Shown: piece after piece, positions 33,604 through 43,421 of the stretch
Numbering within the stretch: position 1 is the first letter of the stretch
How the letters are laid out: every line of letters begins with the position of its first letter
DNA from: Enterobacteriaceae bacterium RIT714
GTDB lineage: Bacteria; Pseudomonadota; Gammaproteobacteria; Enterobacterales; Enterobacteriaceae
Direction: 5' to 3'
NCBI GenBank assembly: GCA_009668015.1
Contig: WJYB01000001.1
Coordinates: 372,001 to 436,000, forward strand
DNA: 64,000 nt
Position numbers and translations under genes: made by a program
The notes under the pieces: generated by a model
The model's input: the letters and a program-made list of their open reading frames with translations, nothing else
Database searches by the model: none
Told to the model about the DNA's origin: nothing

Positions 33604-36600
33604 ATGACAGAACAACAAAAATTATCCTTCCCGATGCTTATGCAACAGCTCGAAAATCTGATGCTGCGTGACAAACAGCGTTTTGCTCGCCGTCTGCACG
33701 GGGTTAAGAAGGTTAAAAATCCTGATGCACAACAGGCCATTTACCAGGAGATGGCCAAAGAGATAGAACAGGCGGCAGGGAAAGTTGTGCTGCGCGAAGC
33801 GGCGCGTCCGGTAATTGATTACCCGGAAAATCTGCCTGTCAGTCAGAAAAAACAAGAGATTCTTGAAGCGGTTCGCGATCACCAGGTGGTGATTGTCGCC
33901 GGTGAAACGGGTTCAGGTAAAACCACACAGTTGCCAAAAATCTGTATGGAGCTGGGTCGTGGCATCAAAGGGCTGATTGGTCACACTCAGCCGCGTCGTC
34001 TGGCGGCGCGCACCGTGGCAAACCGTATCGCCGAAGAGCTGCAAACCGAGCCGGGCGGCTGCATTGGCTATAAGGTGCGATTCAGCGATCACGTGAGTGA
34101 TAACACCATGGTCAAACTGATGACCGACGGTATTCTGCTGGCTGAGATTCAGCAGGACCGCCTGCTGATGCAGTACGACACCATCATCATTGATGAAGCG
34201 CACGAACGCAGCCTGAATATTGATTTCTTACTCGGCTATCTGCGTGAATTGCTGCCGCGTCGTCCGGATCTGAAAATCATCATTACCTCGGCGACCATCG
34301 ATCCTGAACGCTTCTCGCGCCACTTCAACAATGCGCCAATCATTGAAGTGTCTGGCCGTACCTATCCGGTGGAAGTGCGTTATCGTCCGATTGTGGAAGA
34401 TGCGGACGACACCGAACGCGATCAGCTGCAGGCCATTTTCGACGCCGTGGATGAGCTGGGCAATGAAAGCCCGGGCGATATCCTGATCTTTATGAGCGGC
34501 GAACGGGAAATCCGCGACACCGCCGATGCGCTCAACAAACGCGATCTGCGTCATACCGAAATCCTGCCGCTGTATGCGCGGCTTTCGAACAGCGAACAGA
34601 ACCGGGTGTTCCAGGCCCACAGTGGACGCCGGATCGTACTGGCCACCAACGTGGCGGAAACCTCGCTGACCGTGCCGGGCATCAAATATGTCATCGATCC
34701 GGGCACGGCGCGCATCAGTCGCTACAGCTATCGCACTAAAGTCCAGCGCTTGCCGATTGAGCCGGTTTCTCAGGCCTCGGCCAACCAGCGTAAAGGCCGC
34801 TGCGGGCGTGTTTCAGAGGGGATCTGTATTCGCCTCTACTCCGAAGACGATTTCCTGTCCCGCCCGGAGTTTACCGATCCTGAGATCCTGCGTACCAACC
34901 TCGCGTCCGTTATTCTGCAGATGACCGCGCTCGGGCTGGGCGACATCGCCGCGTTTCCGTTTGTCGAAGCGCCGGATAAACGCAACATTCAGGACGGGGT
35001 CCGTCTGCTCGAAGAGCTGGGCGCGATCACTACTGACGAGCAGGCCACGGCCTATAAACTGACACCCATGGGGCGTCAGCTCAGTCAGCTGCCCGTCGAT
35101 CCGCGTCTGGCACGCATGGTGCTGGAAGCGCAAAAACACGGCTGCGTCCGTGAGGCGATGATTATTACTTCGGCGCTCTCCATTCAGGATCCGCGCGAAA
35201 GGCCGCTCGATAAAAAGCAAGCATCGGATGAAAAGCATCAGCGCTTCCACGATAAAGAGTCTGATTTCCTGGCGTTCGTGAACCTGTGGAACTATCTCGG
35301 CGAGCAGCAGAAGGCGCTCTCTTCGAATCAATTCCGCCGCCAGTGTCGTGTCGAATTCCTCAACTATTTACGCGTGCGTGAGTGGCAGGATATTTATACC
35401 CAGCTGCGCCAGGTCGTAAAAGAGCTCGGGATCCCGGTGAACAGCGAACCCGCGGAGTACCGTGAGATTCACATGGCGCTGCTGACGGGTTTGCTTTCGC
35501 ATATTGGTATGAAAGACGCCGATAAGCAGGAATTTACCGGCGCGCGTAACGCCCGTTTCTCGATCTTCCCGGGGTCCGGTTTATTCAAGAAACCGCCGAA
35601 ATGGACCATGGTGGCGGAGCTGGTGGAAACCAGCCGGCTGTGGGGCCGAATTGCCGCGCGGATCGATCCGGAGTGGGTCGAGCCTGTCGCGCAGCACCTG
35701 CTAAAACGCTCTTACAGTGAACCGCACTGGGAGCGCGCGCAGGGCGCGGTGATGGCGACGGAAAAAGTGACCGTGTATGGCCTGCCGGTTGTGGCTGCGC
35801 GCAAGGTGAACTACAGCCAGATTGATCCGGCACTCTCTCGCGAGCTGTTTATCCGTCATGCGCTGGTGGAAGGGGACTGGCAGACGCGTCACGCGTTCTT
35901 CCGTGAAAATCTCAGGCTACGCGCCGAAGTGGAAGAGCTGGAGCACAAATCCCGCCGCCGCGACATTCTGGTGGATGACGAGGCACTGTTTGAGTTTTAC
36001 GACCAGCGCATCAGCCATGATGTGGTGTCTGCGCGTCACTTCGACAGCTGGTGGAAAAAGGCGAGCAAAGAGGCGCCGGACCTGCTCAACTTTGAAAAGA
36101 GCATGTTGATCAAAGAAGGCGCGGAGCAGGTCAGCAAGCTGGACTACCCGAACTTCTGGCATCAGGGCAATCTGAAGCTGCGTCTGACCTATCAGTTTGA
36201 GCCAGGCGCAGATGCCGACGGTGTCACCGTCCATATTCCGCTGCCGCTTCTCAACCAGGTCGAAGAGAGTGGTTTTGAGTGGCAAATTCCGGGCCTGCGT
36301 CGTGAGCTGGTGATCGCGCTGATTAAATCGCTGCCAAAACCGGTGCGGCGTAATTTTGTTCCGGCTCCCAATTATGCCGAGGCTTTCCTGGGCCGCGTCA
36401 CGCCGCTGGAGATGCCGCTGCTGGATGCGCTTGAGCGTGAACTGCGCCGGATGACGGGCGTGACCATTGACCGGGAATCCTGGCACTGGGATCAGGTGCC
36501 CGATCATCTGAAAATCACCTTCCGCGTTGTGGACGACAAAAACAAAAAACTCAATGAAGGGCGTTCTCTGACGGAACTGAGAGAGGCGCTGAAAGGCAAA

Positions 36601-37506
36601 GTGCAGGAGACGCTCTCGGCGGTCGCTGATGACGGCATCGAGCAGAGCGGTCTGCATATCTGGAGTTTTGGCAATCTGCCGGATCACTATGAGCAAAAAC
36701 GCGGTAACTATAAAGTGAAAGCGTGGCCAGCGCTGGTGGATGAGCGCGACAGCGTGGCCATCAAACTCTTCGATAACCCGCTGGAGCAACAGCAGGCAAT
36801 GTGGCGCGGTCTGCGCCGTTTACTGCTGCTGAATATTCCGTCGCCGATCAAATATCTGCATGAAAAACTGCCGAATAAAGCCAAGCTCGGGCTCTATTTC
36901 AACCCCTACGGCAAGGTGCTGGATTTGATTGATGACTGCATCTCCTGCGGGGTCGATAAGCTGATCGACGAGGCGGGTGGACCGGTATGGACGGAAGAGG
37001 GCTTTGCGAAGCTACATGACAAAGTACGCGCCGAGCTCAACGATACGGTGGTCACCATTGCGAAGCAGGTCGAACAGATCCTGACGGCAGTGTTCAATAT
37101 CAACAAACGTCTGAAAGGGCGCGTGGATATGACCCAGGCGCTGGCGCTCTCAGACGTGAAGGCGCAAATGGGCGGACTGATCTATCGCGGTTTTGTCACC
37201 GGCAACGGATTCAAACGTCTCGGCGATACGCTGCGCTATCTCAACGCGATAGAAAAACGACTGGAGAAGCTGGCCGTCGATCCGCATCGCGATCGCGCGC
37301 AAATGCTGAAAGTGGAAAGCGTCCAGCAGGCATGGCAGCAGTGGCTCAATAAACTGCCGCCCGCCCGCCGTGACGACGAGGATGTGCAGGAGATCCGCTG
37401 GATGATCGAAGAGCTGCGCGTCAGTTTCTTCGCTCAACAGTTAGGAACGCCTTATCCGATCTCCGATAAGCGTATTTTGCAGGCTATGGAACAGGTTAGC
37501 GTTTAG
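33604..37506 (+). CDS. hrpA: ATP-dependent RNA helicase HrpA
   Basis: A 1300-residue DEAH-box helicase, the same length as E. coli HrpA. Motif I GETGSGKTTQ is near residue 101, motif Ia TQPRRLAAR, motif II DEAH in IIIDEAHERS near 198, motif III SAT, and the C-terminal helicase motifs ATNVAETSLTVPGI and QRKGRCGR. The OB-fold and the long HrpA-specific C-terminal region (DUF3418) follow. HrpA processes mRNA and resolves stalled or collided ribosomes. ATG at 33604. Synteny azoR-hrpA-ydcF-aldA is as in E. coli apart from an efflux operon inserted after it. Confidence 0.98.
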   Translation: MTEQQKLSFPMLMQQLENLMLRDKQRFARRLHGVKKVKNPDAQQAIYQEMAKEIEQAAGKVVLREAARPVIDYPENLPVSQKKQEILEAVRDHQVVIVAGETGSGKTTQLPKICMELGRGIKGLIGHTQPRRLAARTVANRIAEELQTEPGGCIGYKVRFSDHVSDNTMVKLMTDGILLAEIQQDRLLMQYDTIIIDEAHERSLNIDFLLGYLRELLPRRPDLKIIITSATIDPERFSRHFNNAPIIEVSGRTYPVEVRYRPIVEDADDTERDQLQAIFDAVDELGNESPGDILIFMSGEREIRDTADALNKRDLRHTEILPLYARLSNSEQNRVFQAHSGRRIVLATNVAETSLTVPGIKYVIDPGTARISRYSYRTKVQRLPIEPVSQASANQRKGRCGRVSEGICIRLYSEDDFLSRPEFTDPEILRTNLASVILQMTALGLGDIAAFPFVEAPDKRNIQDGVRLLEELGAITTDEQATAYKLTPMGRQLSQLPVDPRLARMVLEAQKHGCVREAMIITSALSIQDPRERPLDKKQASDEKHQRFHDKESDFLAFVNLWNYLGEQQKALSSNQFRRQCRVEFLNYLRVREWQDIYTQLRQVVKELGIPVNSEPAEYREIHMALLTGLLSHIGMKDADKQEFTGARNARFSIFPGSGLFKKPPKWTMVAELVETSRLWGRIAARIDPEWVEPVAQHLLKRSYSEPHWERAQGAVMATEKVTVYGLPVVAARKVNYSQIDPALSRELFIRHALVEGDWQTRHAFFRENLRLRAEVEELEHKSRRRDILVDDEALFEFYDQRISHDVVSARHFDSWWKKASKEAPDLLNFEKSMLIKEGAEQVSKLDYPNFWHQGNLKLRLTYQFEPGADADGVTVHIPLPLLNQVEESGFEWQIPGLRRELVIALIKSLPKPVRRNFVPAPNYAEAFLGRVTPLEMPLLDALERELRRMTGVTIDRESWHWDQVPDHLKITFRVVDDKNKKLNEGRSLTELREALKGKVQETLSAVADDGIEQSGLHIWSFGNLPDHYEQKRGNYKVKAWPALVDERDSVAIKLFDNPLEQQQAMWRGLRRLLLLNIPSPIKYLHEKLPNKAKLGLYFNPYGKVLDLIDDCISCGVDKLIDEAGGPVWTEEGFAKLHDKVRAELNDTVVTIAKQVEQILTAVFNINKRLKGRVDMTQALALSDVKAQMGGLIYRGFVTGNGFKRLGDTLRYLNAIEKRLEKLAVDPHRDRAQMLKVESVQQAWQQWLNKLPPARRDDEDVQEIRWMIEELRVSFFAQQLGTPYPISDKRILQAMEQVSV

Positions 37507-37560
37507 TTTTGTGTTTCATCGTGGTGGTATTCCCACGAATCAATGAATGCACGCTGAGCT

Positions 37561-37583
37561 CCCTCTCCACTTTGAGGAGAGGG
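37561..37583 (+). repeat. CCCTCTCC...GGAGAGGG hairpin element
   Basis: An 8-base-pair stem CCCTCTCC (37561-37568) / GGAGAGGG (37576-37583), followed by GCTGGGGTGAGGGGG. Elements of this CTCTCC/GGAGAG type with a GGGTGAGGGG tail are scattered between genes in many enteric genomes. A related stem occurs at 44871-44905. Confidence 0.6.
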
Positions 37584-37622
37584 CTGGGGTGAGGGGGAAT
37601 ATGCGGCGCAGTTGGCTGTTCC

Positions 37623-37863
37623 GTTCACCTTACGTTCATCGCGCCTCTGTCACACCAGAACCGGTGAACGTGTCAGGGCGGCTCAATCGCCGCCGCCCTG
37701 ACCACCCGGGCTCCCGGCAAGAAAATCGCCGCTGCGCGGTACTTTCGTCTTATTTCTTCCGGCTTATCGGGGACGGGCGGGTGTAACATCCCTGTAAATC
37801 CGCCCTCGCCGCGCGTCCATGCGCGGCGCCCCGGCCTTCAGAAAACGCCTCAACGATTTACAG
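37623..37863. other. GC-rich gene-free region with a series of perfect inverted repeats
   Basis: In the 469-base gap between hrpA and the efflux lipoprotein gene I see no supportable gene. It holds GTTCACC (37623-37629) / GGTGAAC (37663-37669); CAGGGCGGC (37674-37682) / GCCGCCCTG (37692-37700); an outer pair CTGTAAATC (37792-37800) / GATTTACAG (37855-37863) enclosing CGCCGCGC (37807-37814) / GCGCGGCG (37821-37828). The nested layout suggests a structured RNA or a palindromic repeat element. From 37864 to 37975 I see nothing distinctive. Confidence 0.6.
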
Positions 37864-37975
37864 CCGGACCAGGCCATCGCGGTCACGTCTGAATTTCATG
37901 AGGGTATTGAATATTGACGCTTCAGCATGCAAAAGAGCGCCCCCATTTCAACCATTCACCCACGCCAACGGCTTG

Positions 37976-39406
37976 TCATGCCATGGCGGCGACATCATGC
38001 TCAGCAAGCCCGGCCAGTTTGTTCTTCTCAAGCTCAGACCATCCGCCCCCAAGCGCTTTATACAAATCGATCTGCGCCAACAGCAGGTTATTTTTGACCT
38101 GAACCACATTCGTTTGTACCGAGAACAGCGTGCGCTGGGCATCCAGCACGTCCAGATAAGAAGAGTACCCGTTGCGATAACGGTTTTGCGCGATGCGCAG
38201 CGTTTCCTGCGCGACATCCTGTTGCGCCGATAGTTCGGTGAGCTGTTCCTGATAACGCGCTATAGCGTCCAGGCTGTCATTCACTTCCCGAAACGCATTG
38301 CGCACGGTTTTTTCATAGCTGTACAGCGCCTGATTGCGCTGAGACTGGGAAATATCGACCTGCGCATTTAACGCCTGACGGTTGAGCAACGGGGCCAGAA
38401 TACTGCCGCCGACGCTCCAGAGCTGCAGGGGATTGTCGAGCAGATCGGATAAGGTCCGATCCTGAATGGATCCGGTCGCCGTCAGATCGATCGACGGCAG
38501 CAGACTGGCGCGCGAGGCCGCCAGCGTGGCATCCGTCGCAATAAGCTGGCGCTGCGCCTGCACAATATCCGGACGACGGTTAAGCAACGAAGAGGGCAAT
38601 TGCGACGGCAGGGTTAACGGCGTCACCGACTCAAAGTGTGGATTGCGCGGCAGTCCGGCGGGATTGGTCCCGACGAGCAGACTTAACGCGTTTTCTTGTT
38701 GCGCAATCTGATGCTGCAAAAGCGGGATTTGCGCGCGCGTAGAGCGCAGTTCAGAATCCGACTGCATCAGCTCCAGCCGCGAACTGTAGCCCGTTTCAAA
38801 TTGCCGTTTCGCCAGATTAAAGGCCTCTTCACGCGATTTCAGCGTCGAGCGCGTCACGCGAAGCTGCTCGTCCAGAGACAATAGCGTGACGTAGCCCGAT
38901 GCCACAGATGAGGCGACGGTTAAATCCGCCGCCGCGGCCGCTGCTTTTTGCGCGTCGAGCGAGGCCTGCGCGGCGTTCGACGTACTGCGATTGACGCCCC
39001 AGATATCGACGTCGTAGCTGGCCGTCAGGCTCCCTTTATACAGGGTGCTGTAAACCGGCAGGCCGGTGGCGGCGGACTGCGAGCGGGCGCGCGTTCCGCC
39101 AGCGCTGGCATCCAGAGAAGGGAACAGGCTACCGTCAGCGGCATAAACGCGCGCCTGATATTCGTTGACTCTCTCACGCGCGATCAGCACGTCGCTGTTA
39201 TTTTGCAGGGCCTGATCGACATAGCGGTTGAGATCATTATCGTGAAAATTACGCCACCACAGCTGCTCTGTCGGGCTGTCGGGACCCACCGCGGTTCGCC
39301 ACTGAGCGGGAATCATCAGCGAGTTTTTGGCAGGCTCCACGTCCACGGACTGACACCCGACAAGCAACAGGGCGAGAAGGATACTGGCAACGGAGCGACG
39401 CGTCAT
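37976..39406 (-). CDS. Outer-membrane efflux lipoprotein (NodT/TolC-like family)
   Basis: A 476-residue outer-membrane factor with a lipoprotein signal (SILLALLLVGC, Cys18). Two OEP repeats follow: WWRNFHDNDLNRYVDQALQNNSDVL..R with long coiled helices, and NRRPDIVQAQRQLIATDA, the hallmark sequence of this family. It ends in YLDVLDAQRTLFSVQ. It would form the outer-membrane channel of the tripartite pump encoded upstream: its start overlaps the HlyD-type adaptor stop by 4 bases. Not TolC itself, because of the lipid anchor. Substrate unknown. Confidence 0.92.
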   Translation of the reverse strand: MTRRSVASILLALLLVGCQSVDVEPAKNSLMIPAQWRTAVGPDSPTEQLWWRNFHDNDLNRYVDQALQNNSDVLIARERVNEYQARVYAADGSLFPSLDASAGGTRARSQSAATGLPVYSTLYKGSLTASYDVDIWGVNRSTSNAAQASLDAQKAAAAAADLTVASSVASGYVTLLSLDEQLRVTRSTLKSREEAFNLAKRQFETGYSSRLELMQSDSELRSTRAQIPLLQHQIAQQENALSLLVGTNPAGLPRNPHFESVTPLTLPSQLPSSLLNRRPDIVQAQRQLIATDATLAASRASLLPSIDLTATGSIQDRTLSDLLDNPLQLWSVGGSILAPLLNRQALNAQVDISQSQRNQALYSYEKTVRNAFREVNDSLDAIARYQEQLTELSAQQDVAQETLRIAQNRYRNGYSSYLDVLDAQRTLFSVQTNVVQVKNNLLLAQIDLYKALGGGWSELEKNKLAGLAEHDVAAMA

Positions 39407-40485
39407 GGGTTCTCCTCCCGCGTGTCGATAGTGACCTGTACCGACATCCCCGGGCGCAGCAGGGCAGCGGCTTCCGGCTTGCCGAGCACCTCGATACGCA
39501 CCGGAATACGCTGGGCGATTTTGACAAAGTTACCCGTGGCGTTGTCCGGGGTAATGGCGCTGAATTCCACCCCGGTCGCCGGAGAGATACTTTCCACACG
39601 GCCCTGATAGGCTTTGTCGTTTAAGGCATCGACGGTAAATTTCACCGGCTGTCCCACCCGCAAATTCGCCAGCTGCGTCTCTTTGATATTCGCGATGACC
39701 CAGTGCTGCGGCGGAACCAGGGTGGTGAGATGCGTTCCGGCGGTGACGTAAGCACCGAGACGCACGGCAATCTGGCCAAGCTGACCGTCGCGCGGGGCCA
39801 CAATGCGGGTGTTTTGTAGATCGATTTCTGCCAGTTCCAGCGCCGCTTTGGCATTATCGACGTCGGCGACCAGCGCGTCGCGATTGACGATGACAGATTG
39901 TAAATCCTGGCGCGACATCGCCAGAGTCGCGGCGGCCTGATCGATATCAGCGTTGCCCTGAGCCGCGCTGGCCAGTGCGGCATCACGCTCACGGACAGAC
40001 AGCGAACCGTCGGCGGTCAGATCTTTGACGCGCTTCAGATCCGCCTGGGTTTTCAGATTTTGCGCCCGGGCATTTTTGAGCGCGGCCTCGTTACGGGCAA
40101 TCACCGCTTCGGCGCTTTTACGCTGTTGCAGGTTATTGTTGAGCGCGGCGATTTTCATTGCCAGCTGCGCCTGCGCCTGATGAACGCGCTGGCGATAGAT
40201 CCGGTCGTCAATCTGCAGCAGCAGATCGCCTTTTTTAACCTGAACAAAATCCTGCACCTTCACATCCGTGATATAGCCGTTAACCTGCGGACTGATAAAC
40301 GTGGTCTGGCCGCGTACGTAAGCGTTGTCCGTAAACTGCGCCTGTCGGGTGAAGGGGGGCAACTGCCAGGCGTAGAGGATCACCAGTACGCCGACAATGG
40401 CTATTGCCGCCGCGGTAAAAAGTGAAACGACACGCAAATTATTGCGCGTATGGGCCTGCTCTTTGGCGGCATCCTGCTGACTCAT
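39403..40485 (-). CDS. HlyD/EmrA-type membrane fusion protein
   Basis: A 360-residue periplasmic adaptor with one N-terminal membrane anchor (SLFTAAAIAIVGVLVILYAW, about 21-41). The lipoyl halves are seen as NAYVRGQTTFISPQVNGYIT and later IVAPRDGQLGQIAVRLGAYV, with a coiled-coil hairpin (about 95-200) between them and a beta-barrel domain with RIPVRIEV. EmrA-type adaptors connect MFS pumps to an outer-membrane channel. The gene lies between the MFS pump (45-base gap) and the outer-membrane factor (4-base overlap), giving a complete EmrAB/TolC-like set. Confidence 0.92.
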   Translation of the reverse strand: MSQQDAAKEQAHTRNNLRVVSLFTAAAIAIVGVLVILYAWQLPPFTRQAQFTDNAYVRGQTTFISPQVNGYITDVKVQDFVQVKKGDLLLQIDDRIYRQRVHQAQAQLAMKIAALNNNLQQRKSAEAVIARNEAALKNARAQNLKTQADLKRVKDLTADGSLSVRERDAALASAAQGNADIDQAAATLAMSRQDLQSVIVNRDALVADVDNAKAALELAEIDLQNTRIVAPRDGQLGQIAVRLGAYVTAGTHLTTLVPPQHWVIANIKETQLANLRVGQPVKFTVDALNDKAYQGRVESISPATGVEFSAITPDNATGNFVKIAQRIPVRIEVLGKPEAAALLRPGMSVQVTIDTREENP

Positions 40486-40530
40486 AACTTCTCCGGGGGA
40501 AACGCGGTAACCATTAGTATTTTATATCCA

Positions 40531-42183
40531 TTATTTTGTGCCGGTGGCATTTCGCAGCGCCAGACGGGCGGTGATCCTCAGGCGCAGCAAGCGCCACAGG
40601 ATCCACACCAGCGTGGCGGTGGCAATGGCGGCTGTCAGTAAATAGGTATCGTTGTACGCCAGAATATTTGCCTCAAGCGTCGTGATGGTCTGCAGCTGCG
40701 TAACGGCTTGTGTTCCCAGCAGGGCACTATCGCCAATCAGACTTTGATACATCCGGGTGTAGACTTGCAGGCGTTCATTCACCAGCGGGTTCAGCGTGGT
40801 CAGCTGGTCGGCAAGCAGACTGGAGTGGTACTTCTCACGCCAGGTCTGGAATGTGCCCAAAATCGCTGAACCCAGCAGGCCGCCAACGTTCTGACTCATT
40901 CCAAACAGCACCGAAAAACTGACTAAATTGCGCGGGTCGGCAATCACGCCACCAATCCCGGCCAGCATTGCCGGCGCGAGGAAAAATGCGCTGCCGAAGC
41001 CAAGCAGAAACTGGCTAAGCATCAGCTGATCCGGGCGGGTGAGGTTGTTGGACTGGCTGTCGAGCAATGAGGCAACAATCATTAACACCAGCGAGGTGAC
41101 GATCGGCCAGGCCAGTCTGGTGGGTTTGATGGTCAGGCAACTGACGACGATGCCGCAGACAATACCGGCGAAGATAGACCACGCCAGATGGGTCATCTGT
41201 TCGTTCTGCAACCCCACATACTGTAGCCAGCCGATCACGCCGGTATTTTGCTCCGCCAGCACAATGCGGATCAGCAGCATAATCAGCCCCAGGCGCAAAA
41301 TGCTGCCGCTGGAGAGCCAGCGGGTGTTGAGCAGGGGGTTATTGCGGTTGTGCTCAAAAACGATAGCCGAGACGATCAGCACCAGCGAGAGGGCCAGTGA
41401 CCAGCCAATCCACGGCGCTTCAAACCACCAGTCGAGGCGGCCCAGCGACAGTACGGCGCACAGTAACGCCATTCCCGGCGCCAGCAGGAAGAACGTGATG
41501 AAATCTTTTTTCTCGAACACTTTGCGCCTGTCGCCTGGCGGGAGTTTGAGCGCAATAACGCAGCCGAGGGACACCAGCGCCAGCCCCAGCTCAAAGAAAT
41601 AGAGCCCGCGCCATTCGTCGAGCTGCAACAGTTCGGTCGAAAATAGTCGCGCGATCGGGATCGCCAGCGACGAGCCGGTGATGCCGATGGTCAGGGCTTT
41701 CAGGCGGTGTTTCGCGGGCCAGGCCTGGATCTGATAATAAATTCCGAGTGAACTCAACGCTGCCGCCACCATCCCGTGTGCGGCGCGCACCATCAGCGCC
41801 GAGCTTAAATCGTTAACGAAGAGGTGGAAGAACGTCACCAGAACATACAGAACGAGAAAGCCTTCGGTAAAGGCGCGCAATCCGTACTGCTGGCGGAACT
41901 TCACCAGCAACAGGTTGATTGAGACGTTGGTCATCACGTAGACGGCGGGCAGCCAGGCGATTTCCGTTGACCAGACGGCAAAGGTTCCCTGCAGATTTTG
42001 CAGGTTGGCGGCCACCATCGCATTGCCGAGTGCGCCCGTCAGGCAGACCAGCAAACCCACCACGCCGTAAGCTACGCGTTTTGGCATGCTGTGGATCGGC
42101 GTAGAAGGTGAACCTAACAGCGCGGGTTTTTCGTGTGGCTGCCACTCGCGAGGAGCATAAGGATCGCGTTGAGGCAGGCGCAT
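40531..42183 (-). CDS. MFS drug:H+ antiporter, DHA2/EmrB-like
   Basis: A 550-residue polytopic protein with a charged N-terminus (MRLPQRDPYAPREWQPHEKP) and a number of hydrophobic segments compatible with the 14-TM DHA2 type. Motif-like parts are AVWSTEIAWLPAVYVMTNVS, near the first loop, and RAAHGMVAAALSSLG. Pumps of this type export amphiphilic or toxic compounds in exchange for protons through the linked adaptor and outer-membrane channel. First gene of the three-gene minus operon; divergent from ydcF across 246 bases, with no regulator gene beside it. Substrate cannot be told from sequence. Confidence 0.9.
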   Translation of the reverse strand: MRLPQRDPYAPREWQPHEKPALLGSPSTPIHSMPKRVAYGVVGLLVCLTGALGNAMVAANLQNLQGTFAVWSTEIAWLPAVYVMTNVSINLLLVKFRQQYGLRAFTEGFLVLYVLVTFFHLFVNDLSSALMVRAAHGMVAAALSSLGIYYQIQAWPAKHRLKALTIGITGSSLAIPIARLFSTELLQLDEWRGLYFFELGLALVSLGCVIALKLPPGDRRKVFEKKDFITFFLLAPGMALLCAVLSLGRLDWWFEAPWIGWSLALSLVLIVSAIVFEHNRNNPLLNTRWLSSGSILRLGLIMLLIRIVLAEQNTGVIGWLQYVGLQNEQMTHLAWSIFAGIVCGIVVSCLTIKPTRLAWPIVTSLVLMIVASLLDSQSNNLTRPDQLMLSQFLLGFGSAFFLAPAMLAGIGGVIADPRNLVSFSVLFGMSQNVGGLLGSAILGTFQTWREKYHSSLLADQLTTLNPLVNERLQVYTRMYQSLIGDSALLGTQAVTQLQTITTLEANILAYNDTYLLTAAIATATLVWILWRLLRLRITARLALRNATGTK

Positions 42184-42429
42184 AACGGGGTTTACCTTTG
42201 CAAAAATCGAATAATTAGTGGGCTAATGATTCTACGTCTGACGCAAATCATAATTCAAGTGAATATGAAAAGAGTCGCATAATCAAATGTTGATTGTATC
42301 TTAAGGGAAAAAATCGACCGAAAAGGTTTTCTGCCGGATGATGATGATCGTTCCGGCTTTCGGAGAGATCCCCTGTTCTGCGAACGGGTAAGCGTTACTC
42401 TGAAGATAACCTGTTGTAAGGAGGTAACA

Positions 42430-43224
42430 ATGACAATGGTCCTTTTTCCCTGTCTGCCCGAGGCGACGCTGGCAGCCGTCAATACCGTAGGTGAATGGCT
42501 GGCCCAGGAAGAGCGCGGCGCTGAACAGCCGATTGACGCGGTCATTCTTGCCGGTAACGCGGTGATCCCCACCATTGACGCCGCCTGTCGGGTGGCGTCA
42601 GAGCAGCGCGTGCCGCTGTTGATTAGCGGTGGCATCGGTCATTCGACGACATTTCTGTACGCCGCCACGACCCGCCACCCACGTTACAACACCGTTTCGA
42701 CCACCGGGCGTGCCGAAGCGGCCATACTCGCGGATATCGCACGTACGTTCTGGAAAATCCCAGACGAGCAGGTGCTTATCGAAGATCAGTCCACCAACTG
42801 CGGCGAAAACGCGCGCTTCAGCCGGGCGATGTTAAAGCAACATTTCCCGACGGCGGCACGCGTGCTGGTGGCGCAGGATCCCACCATGCAGCGCCGCACT
42901 ATGGCGACATTTGCCCGGGTCTGTCGTGATGAGCCGGATGCCGTGCACTGGATAAGCCATCCCGGGCTGAGCCCCCGGATGGAAAACAGCGAGGATGGGC
43001 TGGTATTTCACGGCGGCGGCGAGGGGTTATGGCCGGTGGAGCGGTATCTCTCGCTGCTGCTGGGTGAACTGCCGCGCCTGCGCGATGACCTCAATGGCTA
43101 TGGTCCGGCAGGGCGTGATTTTATCGTTCACGTTGATATTCCTGCGGAAGTGGACACCGCCTGGCAGATCCTGCGCCAGGACACTATTCTGACCGAGGCG
43201 CTGGTGAGCCGTTCTCTTCTCTGA
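42430..43224 (+). CDS. ydcF: DUF218-family protein YdcF
   Basis: A 264-residue protein close to E. coli YdcF (266 residues) and in the same place before aldA. The DUF218 region has [44 protein letters not shown] and [13 protein letters not shown]. The fold is Rossmann-like and E. coli YdcF has been reported to bind S-adenosylmethionine, but its physiological role is not established. A GGAGG-type site (AAGGAGG at about 42419) precedes ATG 42430. A strong hairpin follows the stop. Confidence 0.93.
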   Translation: MTMVLFPCLPEATLAAVNTVGEWLAQEERGAEQPIDAVILAGNAVIPTIDAACRVASEQRVPLLISGGIGHSTTFLYAATTRHPRYNTVSTTGRAEAAILADIARTFWKIPDEQVLIEDQSTNCGENARFSRAMLKQHFPTAARVLVAQDPTMQRRTMATFARVCRDEPDAVHWISHPGLSPRMENSEDGLVFHGGGEGLWPVERYLSLLLGELPRLRDDLNGYGPAGRDFIVHVDIPAEVDTAWQILRQDTILTEALVSRSLL

Positions 43225-43228
43225 CCGC

Positions 43229-43262
43229 TGCCCGTTTGCGCTGCCATTATCGCAAACGGGCA
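43229..43262 (+). terminator. ydcF terminator
   Basis: A perfect 12-base-pair stem TGCCCGTTTGCG (43229-43240) / CGCAAACGGGCA (43251-43262) just after the stop, followed by TTTCATGTT. Probably an intrinsic terminator with a weak T tract. Confidence 0.75.
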
Positions 43263-43421
43263 TTTCATGTTGCTCAGTTGTAATTAAATTGTTTTGTTGA
43301 TGCGCTTTTTTTATGCGATATCTCACAAAAGCAGCGTGCCATCATAGGAAAGTCCGCGCCTGACTGTAGTTTTTAACAATGATTTTACTTGTTGAAAACA
43401 GTGCAATTACAGGAGCAGGTC

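Noticed and set aside
35917-36789. A 290-codon antisense open frame inside hrpA.
   Set aside because: Shadow of a GC-rich conserved gene; His/Arg-rich product without recognisable domain.
43225-43421. A possible CRP site (TATGCGATATCTCACA) before aldA.
   Set aside because: Only the right half fits TCACA; the left half is poor, so I do not list it as a site although CRP control is known in E. coli.
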